Both the position numbers and the translations under genes were made by a program. This document shows, in pieces, positions 36,961-46,900 of a DNA stretch of 64,000 bases. How positions within the stretch are numbered: position 1 is the first letter of the stretch; every line of letters begins with the position of its first letter. Source of the DNA: DVED01 sp963838375. Lineage in GTDB: Bacteria > Cyanobacteriota > Cyanobacteriia > Cyanobacteriales > Geitlerinemataceae. Location of the stretch: the NCBI GenBank assembly GCA_963838375.1, contig CAWIQY010000019.1:682001-746000 (forward strand), in the 5' to 3' direction. The notes under the pieces are model-generated. The model worked only from the letters and a program-made list of their open reading frames with translations. It had not been told where the DNA came from and searched no databases.

Positions 36961-39900
36961 CGCTGAACGAGTCTCAGGTGACGGGAACCTATGACGGTAC
37001 TCCTGTCAGCGATGCAACGACCGATGCTGTAGGTTCCGAAGACGACCCGGCAGACTACGAGTTAAATCTGCGATCGATCGCCGTTCAGAAAGACGTCAGC
37101 ATTGTCGGTGGCGGCGATGCCGTTCCGGGAAAAGTGCTCGAATACACCCTCGATTTCCAGATTTCCGACTACTTCTCGTTCAAAGATATCAAGATTGAGG
37201 ATATCTTCTCCGACGGACAGCGACTCGATAGCAGCTTTACCCCCACTCTGGAGATTTTCGGGAACAACGGCACGACGGGTACAACCAGCTTCGATAACTT
37301 CGGCGGTAATGTCAACAACTCTTTTACATTCGATAACTTAACCGGAACCGTTGATACGGGGAATCCTGGGACTTCTACGGGTGAAACAACCCTCAACTTC
37401 AACGTTTCCCAGGAACTCATCGACGCTGCCATCGATGCCGATGGTATCCTCGTCGGCGATAAGTCTGGATTTGGCGACAACGCTTTAGGACAAGGGGGAA
37501 CCACCGGACGGCTGGTGTATCGCACCGTCATCCAAGATGAATTCACCGACCTCCACAATACCACTGGCTTCTCCGGCGATCGAAGTGTGGACTTGGACGA
37601 TGCGTTGAATAATATCGTTAATATTAGCGGGACGATCGTCGCTGATGATGGTTCTTCCCTGCAAGATGAAGCCGATGGTAGTGGTGCATCGGTTCCCATC
37701 GCCAGTCCCACCACGTCAAAAACCATTTACGCGATCGATGGTAACACCAGCATACCCGCAAATCTGACGCTCACCCCCGGTCAAACCGTCACCTATCGGC
37801 TGACGATGAATTTACCCGCCGCCGATGCGGAAAACTTGGTGCTGACGGACTTCTTGCCGTTGCCGGTTTTCGATGCGATCGAAATTCCCGATGGCGGTAT
37901 TACGACCTACTCCGGTGTGCCTCCCGCCGCTGGGACGATTTCCTTCGGTCCCGATCATACCCTCAATTTGAGTGCCTTAAGTTCGTCTCTAAGCGCCCCA
38001 ACGGTAGATAGCACCGGGGGTTCCTCAAATACGATCGCGATTAATTTCGGTTCTTTCGACGATTCCAACAGTCAACCGGCAACGATCGACTTACTCTTCA
38101 CAGTAACGGCAACGGATGCTCCTTTTGCCGACGGATTGTTCCTCACCAACCAGGCTCAATCTCAAAGCGGTAACACGCAGTCCACAGTAACGAACGCCAC
38201 AGAAATCGTTCAAATCGAACTCACTCAGCCAGAATTGAAGCTGACCAAAGGGGTAGTATCCGAGAACAATCCCAACGATGGTACATTCGATCCCGGCGCA
38301 CCGACAGCGTTTGCCGCACCCGGTAGTGGCACATCTTATACCGGTGGGATTAATAGCAACAACCTGGCTGCGGCTAACATCGACAGCAACCTCTCCGGGG
38401 TCGATGCCGGAGATTTGGTCACATTTGCGATCGTTGTCGAAAACACCGGGGGTTCTGGTGCGTTCGACCTCCTCATTCAAGATGCAATTCCCCTCGATGG
38501 CGATGGCAACCCACAGTTCCAACTTCCCACAGGGGGTGCGGGACTGAACTTGCAGGTGTTCAACGGTAACGGGACGGCGATTTCTGGTGTCACTGGCAAC
38601 TTGTTTAGCGGTGGTATCAACATCCCCGACGACGGTAACGGCGTTATCGACAAAGGACGGACGGGAAACACCGTTACGGGAGATGGTAGCAATCTGCTGA
38701 TTATCACCTACGACTTGCAAGTGCTGAGTACGGCGGAATCTAACGAACCGCTGACTAGCGATGCCGAGATTCTGGAGTATTCGGCAGTTGAAGGTGGCAA
38801 CGACTACACCAATGGAGTTACCAACGACGATTGGGTCGATGCAGCAACCGTCACCATCGATACGCCAACGATCGCCAAAACCCTGTTGGGAACGGAAGTT
38901 AACGACACCAATAACAACCAAACCAACCAAGCAACGATCGGAGAATACGTCCAGTACGAGGTCGTCTTGACCCTTCCCGAAGGCGAACTTCCCAACGCGC
39001 GCTTGGAAGATCGCCTCGATGCTGGATTAGGCTTTGTCCGGGTGGATGAGGTGATCCTCAGCAGTGGGGATATTACATCTTCTGCACCGCTAACGGCTGC
39101 GGGATTGGGGATTGCTGCCACCTCCACAGCAGGAACGGCAAATCAAAACGTCACCTTCACTCTGGGAAACCTCAGCAACGCCAACACCGCCAACGGAACG
39201 CCCGATACTATCACCATTCGCTATACGGCAGTGGTGGTGAATACAACCAATCCTACCCGCAATGACAGTGGCGACAAACGCAATAACCAAGTGACGTTAC
39301 TGGCGGATAACGGTATTGGTACGGCTGCGAACCAGGTGCTAGTTCGGGCGAATGCCAACGATATAACGATCGTCGAACCCGTCGTCAATGTCACTCAAAG
39401 CGTGGTGGTGACGGAAACCGGAACCAGTACTGGGGATGCGGGAGACGAGGTGACACTGACGATTACTCTCACCCACAACTCCTCCACTCCAGATGCCTTT
39501 GAAACCGCTTTAACCAATGCGATTCCTGCCGAGATTCAAAGTCCCAATCTGGTGTCAGCAACGTTAAACGGGGGAAATGTCCTTAGCGCTTTCGACCTGA
39601 CTGGAAACAATCTGACAACGCTAAATCCCTTCGATCTGACAGGTAGCGATACGATCGTCGTCACCCTCACCGGGACGTTGAGTTCGGCGGTTGCCCCCAA
39701 CCAAGAAATTGACAACAATGCCAATGTTACCTTTAGCAGCTTGGATGGCGACGGTAGTGCTGGGGTAGATCCGGATACCAACATCCTGGACGATGCCACC
39801 AACACCACCACCGACGATCGATCCTCATTTGTCAACAATGCCAACGATGACGAACGGGATTACACCGCAACGGCAACGGGAACGGTCATCATCGAGAACG

Positions 39901-40634
39901 TATCGCCGGTGAAGTCGATCGTTGGTAGTTCTGAAATTGATACTGATAACACCACAACAAATGCAGAAGGCAACGTCATTACCGATGATGTGGCGATCGG
40001 GGAGACGGTCACTTTCCGCTTGGTGGTAGGTTTGTCTGAAGGAACCATCAACGGACTGAAACTTCAGGATAACTTACCAGATGGGTTGCAGTTTGTCAAT
40101 GGTTCCGCCAAAGTTGCATTGGTGAATACCGATACCAATAACCTCTCCAGTAGCGATGCCGGGTTGAGTGGAGCGATCGTTGCCAACGAAACGGATGCCT
40201 TCACCCCAACCGTTCTGTTCCCCGATGGTAACGTTTCCACCACCGCTAGCGGCAACAACGATACCTACGGTTCTGGGACGGATATCTTCTTCTCCTTCGG
40301 CAACGTCACCAATACTGGAACCAACGCCGGAAGCGAGTTTGTGGTCGTCGAATACGATGCCGTGGTTCTCGATGTTCCCGGCAACGTCGGTGGTGTATCG
40401 CCGACTGCCTTGGTTAACAACTTCGATGTCATCATCAGCGGTACCAGCGTCAACACCTCCACCGATGCCACGGTAACAGTTCTCGAACCGGAATTGGCGA
40501 TCGTTCAATCGTTGACTCTCAACGGCGTAACCGCTGATGATAGCGATACAACGACGGTTCCCACGGGAGATGCCGGGGATGAAGTCACCATTACCCTGAG
40601 ACGTCACCAACAGCGGTACTGCTGGGGCTTATGA
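36906..40634 (+). CDS. Giant protein segment 2: tandem DUF11 / isopeptide-type domains
   Basis: 1,242 codons, but the true frame begins about 130 bases upstream, continuing segment 1. It contains about seven ~130-170-residue Thr/Asn/Asp-rich beta-domains. Most begin with a strand such as SKTIYAID, PTIAKTLLGTEVND or PELKLTKGV, and contain a (T)YRL/ITL...LTDFLP/LQDNLP core. Lys, Asn and Cys are scarce or well spaced, as in extracellular stalks. From 38.86 kb two subtypes alternate (see findings). An extra A near 40599 breaks the frame at TITL-DVTNSGTAGAYEVV. Confidence 0.75.
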   Translation: MDADSAEVIDANSGDDKLALNESQVTGTYDGTPVSDATTDAVGSEDDPADYELNLRSIAVQKDVSIVGGGDAVPGKVLEYTLDFQISDYFSFKDIKIEDIFSDGQRLDSSFTPTLEIFGNNGTTGTTSFDNFGGNVNNSFTFDNLTGTVDTGNPGTSTGETTLNFNVSQELIDAAIDADGILVGDKSGFGDNALGQGGTTGRLVYRTVIQDEFTDLHNTTGFSGDRSVDLDDALNNIVNISGTIVADDGSSLQDEADGSGASVPIASPTTSKTIYAIDGNTSIPANLTLTPGQTVTYRLTMNLPAADAENLVLTDFLPLPVFDAIEIPDGGITTYSGVPPAAGTISFGPDHTLNLSALSSSLSAPTVDSTGGSSNTIAINFGSFDDSNSQPATIDLLFTVTATDAPFADGLFLTNQAQSQSGNTQSTVTNATEIVQIELTQPELKLTKGVVSENNPNDGTFDPGAPTAFAAPGSGTSYTGGINSNNLAAANIDSNLSGVDAGDLVTFAIVVENTGGSGAFDLLIQDAIPLDGDGNPQFQLPTGGAGLNLQVFNGNGTAISGVTGNLFSGGINIPDDGNGVIDKGRTGNTVTGDGSNLLIITYDLQVLSTAESNEPLTSDAEILEYSAVEGGNDYTNGVTNDDWVDAATVTIDTPTIAKTLLGTEVNDTNNNQTNQATIGEYVQYEVVLTLPEGELPNARLEDRLDAGLGFVRVDEVILSSGDITSSAPLTAAGLGIAATSTAGTANQNVTFTLGNLSNANTANGTPDTITIRYTAVVVNTTNPTRNDSGDKRNNQVTLLADNGIGTAANQVLVRANANDITIVEPVVNVTQSVVVTETGTSTGDAGDEVTLTITLTHNSSTPDAFETALTNAIPAEIQSPNLVSATLNGGNVLSAFDLTGNNLTTLNPFDLTGSDTIVVTLTGTLSSAVAPNQEIDNNANVTFSSLDGDGSAGVDPDTNILDDATNTTTDDRSSFVNNANDDERDYTATATGTVIIENVSPVKSIVGSSEIDTDNTTTNAEGNVITDDVAIGETVTFRLVVGLSEGTINGLKLQDNLPDGLQFVNGSAKVALVNTDTNNLSSSDAGLSGAIVANETDAFTPTVLFPDGNVSTTASGNNDTYGSGTDIFFSFGNVTNTGTNAGSEFVVVEYDAVVLDVPGNVGGVSPTALVNNFDVIISGTSVNTSTDATVTVLEPELAIVQSLTLNGVTADDSDTTTVPTGDAGDEVTITLRRHQQRYCWGL

Positions 40635-40674
40635 AGTCGTTGTTAGCAATGTTTTAGACCCCGCGAAGTTCGAT

Positions 40675-41217
40675 TTGAGTACTGTTGACTTCGGCACAGA
40701 AGGGGTAAATTATCCCACGGGATACACCCCAGCGGTGAATACCATAACCGGAGAAGTCACCTTCACCGGAGGAGATATCGACGGTGGAGATACAGCCCAA
40801 CAATTCTCCTTCACGGTAGACTTAGCCGATGGAGTCGAACCGGGTGAAACCATCAACAACGTGGCAAACATCACCGAAGCCACCACGATCGATGGTACAT
40901 CTACATCAGGCATCGATCGGGACATTGCCGCCACCGATATCCCCTCCAACACCGAAACGTTGAGCATTGACGAACCCACCCTCGCCACTCGGTTAGTGGA
41001 GACGGAAATTAACGACGTCAATAACGATAACACCAAAGCGACGATCGGCGAACTGGTTACCTACGAACTCACCCTAACGATTCCCGAAGGAACCACCCCG
41101 ACTTCTCTCCTCAGCGATACCCTCGACCCCGGTTTAGCCTTCGTCGGATTCACCAGTATCGACCTGGGTGGGGCAACTTCCTCCACGAGTGACCGACGTT
41201 GCGTCTCTCACCAGTAA
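40675..41217 (+). CDS. Giant protein segment 3
   Basis: A short in-frame piece: the end of a B-type domain (FDLSTVDFGTEGVNYP, FTVDLADGVEPGETINNVAN) and most of an A-type domain (EPTLATRLVETEINDVNND...LTIPEGTTPTSLLSDTLDP). The true frame extends back to about 40600. It ends artificially at SSTSDRRCVSHQ because of an extra base near 41188, after which VTDVASLTSNTNVTNDG follows in another frame. Confidence 0.65.
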   Translation: MSTVDFGTEGVNYPTGYTPAVNTITGEVTFTGGDIDGGDTAQQFSFTVDLADGVEPGETINNVANITEATTIDGTSTSGIDRDIAATDIPSNTETLSIDEPTLATRLVETEINDVNNDNTKATIGELVTYELTLTIPEGTTPTSLLSDTLDPGLAFVGFTSIDLGGATSSTSDRRCVSHQ

Positions 41218-42274
41218 TACCAACGTCACCAACGACGGTTCGGACATCGCCATCGACCTCGGCGACTTGCTGAATACCGGAGACAACGTTGGAACCCAAA
41301 CCATCACCATCCAATACCAGGCGGTGGTAGAAAACGTTGCCACTAACCAAGGCGACGGTAGTGAAACCAGCCCAAGTCTCAATAACGACCCCTCCTTTAG
41401 CTGGGATAACGGTACGGTTCAGACCATCGAAGAAGCTGCGCCTTCAGACAACATTTCCGTCATCGAACCGGATTTAGCAATTGTCAAAGATGTAGTGGTT
41501 GATGGTTCGGGAACCGAAGGAGATGGCGGCGACTCCGTTGTTTATACCATCACCATTCAACATTCGGGGGATAGTACCGCCGATGCCTTCGACCTCAACC
41601 TCACCGATGCGCTGCCACCGGAATTCGTTCCCGATGGTAGCCCCTTCAGCCTCGGTGCAGGAAATACCTCTGGTGTCAACCTCGGCGACTTCAGCATCGA
41701 CGGAAGCAATAACTTGTCAGTTACTTCCGGAAACGTCGATCTCGCCCTGGGTCAGGTTCTCGTCCTCGAAATTCGCGGTACAATTCCCGATACCGTGGAG
41801 ACGGGAGATACTGCCGACAGCACCGCCACCGTCACCTGGACGAGTTTGGATGGGGAGGTGAGCGATGTTTCCACCCATACTACCACGGGCGACGAAGAAC
41901 GCACCGGAGACGGCACGGGAAGCAACGACTACACCGCCAGCGACAATGCCGAATTTACCATTACCGGCGCACCGGAAATCACCACGGAACTCGTGGGTAG
42001 CGAACTCGATAACGGCGTGGATAATGGCAACACCGACGCAGTTCCCGGCGAACTCGTCACTTTCCGCACCACCATCACCATTCCCGAAGGAACCACCTCC
42101 GGCGTGGTGTTGCAAGAAACCCTCGATGCCGGGTTGGCTTTTGTCGAAATCACTAGCATTTCCACCCCAGAAGGTAACGTCACCGGTGGATTTGACTTCA
42201 CCGACGCAACCGCAGCAAACGGTACGGCAACTGCGGGCACCAACGGTAGCGACTTCACCCTGAACTCTGGGTAA
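41168..42274 (+). CDS. Giant protein segment 4
   Basis: Begins meaningfully at VTDVASL (about 41189). It holds the end of one A-type domain, a complete B-type domain (EPDLAIVKDVVVDGSGTEGD...LNLTDALPPEFVPDG) and most of an A-type domain (EITTELVGSELDNGVDNGNT...TIPEGTTSGVVLQETLDAGLAF). An extra T at 42266 turns FTLNLGNLVNAAS into a premature stop. Confidence 0.65.
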   Translation: MGQLPPRVTDVASLTSNTNVTNDGSDIAIDLGDLLNTGDNVGTQTITIQYQAVVENVATNQGDGSETSPSLNNDPSFSWDNGTVQTIEEAAPSDNISVIEPDLAIVKDVVVDGSGTEGDGGDSVVYTITIQHSGDSTADAFDLNLTDALPPEFVPDGSPFSLGAGNTSGVNLGDFSIDGSNNLSVTSGNVDLALGQVLVLEIRGTIPDTVETGDTADSTATVTWTSLDGEVSDVSTHTTTGDEERTGDGTGSNDYTASDNAEFTITGAPEITTELVGSELDNGVDNGNTDAVPGELVTFRTTITIPEGTTSGVVLQETLDAGLAFVEITSISTPEGNVTGGFDFTDATAANGTATAGTNGSDFTLNSG

Positions 42275-42338
42275 TCTGGTTAACGCTGCCAGTTCTAATG
42301 GTACTCCCGAGACGATCGTTATCGAGTATACGGCAGTT

Positions 42339-43943
42339 GTGCTTAACGATGCGGCAAACCAAAGCACCGATAATGAAGGTGGCCCGACCCTCAACAATAC
42401 CGCCACTCTCGACTGGACAAACAATCCCACTCCCGGTACACCCATTGCAGCTAGTTCTGCGACAGAAGTTTCGGTCGTTGAACCGCAATTGGAAGTCATC
42501 AAGGATGTGGTGGTTGACGGTTCGGGTTCTGAAGGCGATGCGGGCGACCCAGTTGTTTATACTATCACCATTCAACACACCGGCAGCAGCCAAGCCGATG
42601 CTTTTGATGTCAACCTCACCGATGTCTTACCTGCCGGGTTCGTTCCCGATGCCGATGCCATCAGCGTCACCAACAACACTACCGGTAATACCCTCGCCGA
42701 CAGCGATTTCGAGATTGGGGCAGGCAACACCCTGCAACTGGCAACAGGCAGCAACATCGACATTCCCGAAAACACGCTAATTACCCTCACCGTCAGCGGT
42801 ACTCTTGCCGACAGCGTTCAGTCAGGCGAGGAAATCAACAGCCCCGCCGAAATTACCTGGACGAGTATCGACGGCGATGCCACCGACCTCTCCAGCCACA
42901 CCACCACTGGCGATACCGAACGTACCGGAATCGATGGCGAAACGGGCAGTCCAAACAACTACGCCGACAGCGACGATGCCCCAGCTACAGTAACCGGGGA
43001 AGTCAGCATTGCCAAAACCATCACCAACACCAGCGAACCCGATGGCGACACCTCCGGAAATAACGTCGCCATCGGAGAAATCGTTACCTACCAAATCGCC
43101 GTCACCATCCCCGAAGGTTCCACAGAAGGCATCGTCGTTACCGACGATTTGCCGCCAGGTCTGCAACTGACCGGAACTCCCACGGTGATTACCGATGGAT
43201 TGAACGGTTCGGTGACAACTTTGAATACATCGGGTGGAACCACCAGCGGCGACCCGATTACCTTCAGCATCGACACGGCAACCGCCACCGGAGACAACGA
43301 CCCCGGCAACAACACCTTCATCATCGAATATCAAGCGGTGGTGTTGGACGAAGCTGGTAACGTCGATACCACGACCTTGACCGGAGATGCCCAGTTAGTC
43401 CATAACGATGCCACGGGAACTCCGATTGCTACTCCCATCGAACCGACAACGGAACCGACGGTGACGGTAGTCGAACCGGAATTGACCATTACCCAAACTC
43501 TGGAACTCAATGGAGAAACCGCTACGAATGCCGATACAACGGTTCCCAACGGAGATGCCGGAGATGTTGTCACCATCACCCTGGATGTCAGCAACACGGG
43601 AACCGGTGGGGCGTTTGAAGTCGCGATTCAAGATCTCCTCGACCCGGCTAAGTTCGACCTGAGTACGGTGAACTTCGTCACCACTCCCGATGGAATGGGG
43701 AACGTGAATGCCGATGGCATCACCTATACGGGGGTAGATATCCCCGCAGGCGGAAACCAGCAGTTCGTCTTCACGGTGGAATTGAACGATGGGGTCAATC
43801 CTGGGGAAACTCTCAATAACGTTGCCACCATCGTTGAAGGAAATACGATCGATGAAACTCCGATTTCTGGTGTAGAACGGGATATTACTGACCCAGATAT
43901 CGATTCCAATCTCGAAGCGTTGACCATCAACGGACCGCCCTAA
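42339..43943 (+). CDS. Giant protein segment 5
   Basis: The true frame starts near 42268. It carries a B-type domain (PQLEVIKDVVVDGSGSEGD, 85% like the previous B domain by eye), an A-type domain (VSIAKTITNTSEPDGDTSG) and another B-type domain (ELTITQTLELNGETATNADT...FDLSTVNFVTTPDGMGN). It stops at 43941 because one C is missing from the run at 43938-43940; the corrected frame reads GPPLNVALVGTSVNSPNN. Confidence 0.7.
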   Translation: MLNDAANQSTDNEGGPTLNNTATLDWTNNPTPGTPIAASSATEVSVVEPQLEVIKDVVVDGSGSEGDAGDPVVYTITIQHTGSSQADAFDVNLTDVLPAGFVPDADAISVTNNTTGNTLADSDFEIGAGNTLQLATGSNIDIPENTLITLTVSGTLADSVQSGEEINSPAEITWTSIDGDATDLSSHTTTGDTERTGIDGETGSPNNYADSDDAPATVTGEVSIAKTITNTSEPDGDTSGNNVAIGEIVTYQIAVTIPEGSTEGIVVTDDLPPGLQLTGTPTVITDGLNGSVTTLNTSGGTTSGDPITFSIDTATATGDNDPGNNTFIIEYQAVVLDEAGNVDTTTLTGDAQLVHNDATGTPIATPIEPTTEPTVTVVEPELTITQTLELNGETATNADTTVPNGDAGDVVTITLDVSNTGTGGAFEVAIQDLLDPAKFDLSTVNFVTTPDGMGNVNADGITYTGVDIPAGGNQQFVFTVELNDGVNPGETLNNVATIVEGNTIDETPISGVERDITDPDIDSNLEALTINGPP

Positions 43944-43945
43944 AT

Positions 43946-46900
43946 GTGGCGTTGGTCGGCACTTCAGTCAACAGCCCCAACAACGGCAATACTGAAGCGG
44001 TTATTGGCGAACTCGTCACCCACCAAATTACCCTAACCATTCCCGAAGGCACAACACCGGAGTCCGTTCTCGCCAATGCCTTCGATCCCGGTTTAGCTTT
44101 CGTCGAATTCACCAGCATCATCCCATCTTCGGGTGTTGCATCGAATACAGTGGATTTGACTGATGTTGCTTCTCTCAACAATGCAGTTAACAACGCAACT
44201 AACGGTAGCAGCGTCGGGACTAACGGTAGCGGATTCACCCTCAACTTGGGTGACTTGGTGAATACCAACAGTTCCGATGGTACTCCCGAAACGATCGTTC
44301 TAACTTACACGGCTGTCGTCCTCAACGATGCCACCAACCAGGACACTGACGGGCAAACTGGACCCTCCCTCAACAGCAATGTCACCTTCAATTGGGAAAC
44401 CAATTCTGGCGTTCCCCTGGCGGGTAGTCCCGACGAGATTACCGTCACCGAACCCCTTCTCACCATCCAAACGGAAGTCCTCGAAGACCCCAGTACCGCC
44501 CAAGAAAACGTCCGCCGCAATGTCGGCGATACGGTACGGGTACGGTTGACGCTTTCTAGCGACGATGCCGATGCCTTCGGTGCCGATGCTTTCGATGTGG
44601 CGTTATCTAACTTGATGCCGACGGGGGTAGACTACGCGGGCAACCTGGCTTACGTCTCTGGAGTCAATCCCGATTCCTTCGATGATGCGGGTGGGACGGT
44701 GAGTGCCACCTACAGCACCTTCCCCGATGGCAGCGTCTCGGTGATTGAATTTGATGTCACCCTTAATGGTACTGTCACCGTTGGCGACATTACCGATACG
44801 GCACAGGTCACTTACACCAGCTTGGCTGGCACTCCGGGAACCATCACCTCTAACAATGCAGCTTCCACGGAACGCACTGGAGATGGTACGGGAAATAACG
44901 ATTACCGCGACGACGATCCGGCTTCGATTACCGTCAACCAGCCTCCGGAAACCGATGATGCACAAGAGTTTGTTGCCCCCAGCGAGACGATTAACATCCT
45001 CAATATGGGCGGTAACGATACCGATGGCGGTACGGTGGATGAATTCCGGATCGATACTCTGCCCGATCCCGCCGATGGCATCCTCTATTTGGGCGACCCA
45101 GCAACAGGTGGCACGCCCATCAACGTCAACGATATCATTCCTGCCAACCAAATTGGTAATCTCTATTTTGAGGCAACTCCCGGCTTTGATGGCGGAGAAT
45201 TCACCTACTCGGCGATCGATAATGAAGGGGGTATCGATCTAACCCCGAACACCGTCACCCTAACCCCGAACATTCGTCCGGAAACCGTGGATGCGATCGA
45301 TCGCGTTCCCCCAGAAGGAACCATCAGCATCGAAGGTTTGAGTGGCAGCGACCCCGACGGTACGGTGGTTCAATATCAAATCACCTCCCTACCTCCGGTT
45401 GGGACGCTGTATCTGGGTAATCCGGCGACAACTGGAGTGGAAATTACCCAAACCGATATCGATAATGGTTTCATTATCGATGCCGCCAATATCGACGATC
45501 TGCATTTCACCGCACCTGCGGGATTCACGGGAACGACATTTACCTACGCCTCGATCGACAATGAAGGGGCAAAAGACCTCACTCCGGCGACAGTCACCAT
45601 CAACTCCAACCCCCGCCCGGAAACTAACGATGTCATCAACAATGTCCCCCTGAATTCGGCGGTTCCCCTCACGGGTCTGGTGGGTCCCCTGGGTGGCAGC
45701 GACCCCAATGGTACGGTGGACGAATTCCGCATCGTTTCCGTCCCTAATGTGGCGGATGGCGTTCTGTACGTCGGCGATCCGAATTCTGGCGGCACACCAC
45801 TGTCAGCAAACGATACGGTTCCCGCCGGTCAAATTAATAACCTGTTCTTCCTATCCACAGGGACTTTCGACGGCGCAACCTTCGAGTATGCAGCGATCGA
45901 CGATGAAGATGCCGAAGATTTAACCCCGGCGACGGTGACGCTGAACGCACCCCCGGAGACGATCGATTCTAGCGGGACAGTTCCCCCCAACGGCACCATC
46001 CCCATCGAGAACCTCGGCGGTAGCGACCCGGATACGACGGTGCAGTTCTACACCATCGATAGCTTGCCCACCGGTGGAACCCTCTACCTCGGTAGTGCCA
46101 CCCCCGGTAACGAAGTGCAGGTAGGAGACAACCTCACTCCGGTAGAACTCGATCGACTGTTCTTCACCGCATCGCCCACCTTCTCTGGGAATACCACCTT
46201 TACCTACCACGCCACCGATAACCTCGGTTTGCCCGATGCCACCCCGGCAACAGTCACCATCACCTCGATCGATGGCAACATCCCCCCGGAAACCGTCGAT
46301 GCCCTGCAAACCATCGAACCGGGAACCACCGTACCCCTCCCCGTCCCCCCCGGTTCTGACTTTGACGGCACGGTGACGGGCTATCAAATCGAGACTCTAC
46401 CCGATTCTGTCGATGGCGTACTGACCCTTAACGGCACTGCCGTCACTGCCGGTCAAATTATCCCCACCACCCAAATCGGCAACCTCGTCTTCCAAGCCAC
46501 CCCCGGTTTCGATGGTGGAGAGTTTACCTACTCGGCCGTGGATAACGAAGGTGATGCCGACCCAACCCCGGCAACCTACACCCTAAACGCCCCGCCCACC
46601 ACTGAGGATGTGGACGATCGAGTTAACCCCAATAACACCCTGCCCCTGACCGCCTTAATCGGCAACGATCCCGATGGGGCGGTGGTTAGCTACACGATCA
46701 ATACCCTGCCGCCTGCAACGGCTGGCGTGTTGTATCTGGGCGACCCGGCAACGGGCGGAACCACCGTAACCGCCGGACAAGTCATCCCTGCCGGCGACAT
46801 CGACGACCTGTTCTTCACCGCCAGCAGCACCTTCACCGGAACCAACTTCACCTACTCTGCAACGGACGAAAACGGCATTCCCGATGCCACTCCCGCCACG

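Larger units (their letters stand above)
38860..44930 (+). repeat. Alternating A/B DUF11-type super-repeats
   Basis: From about 38860 the stalk domains alternate strictly. Type A has a (L)TIPEGTTP...L.D.LD.GLAFV core and opens with AKTLLG/SIVGS/TRLVE/TELVG/AKTIT/ALVGT. Type B opens with EP.L.I...V and has GDAGD.V.(Y/T)ITI...AFD..LTD.LP. A-domain starts near 38860, 39895, 40970, 41960, 42995 and 43935 give a super-repeat of about 1.0 kb (~340 residues). Confidence 0.75.

Noticed and set aside
38091..38930. Long minus-strand frames inside the giant gene (also 41717-42502, 46655-47299, 49370-50086)
   Set aside because: They are antisense shadows produced by Thr/Asp/Gly-rich repeats; they have no start signals and no protein-like composition.
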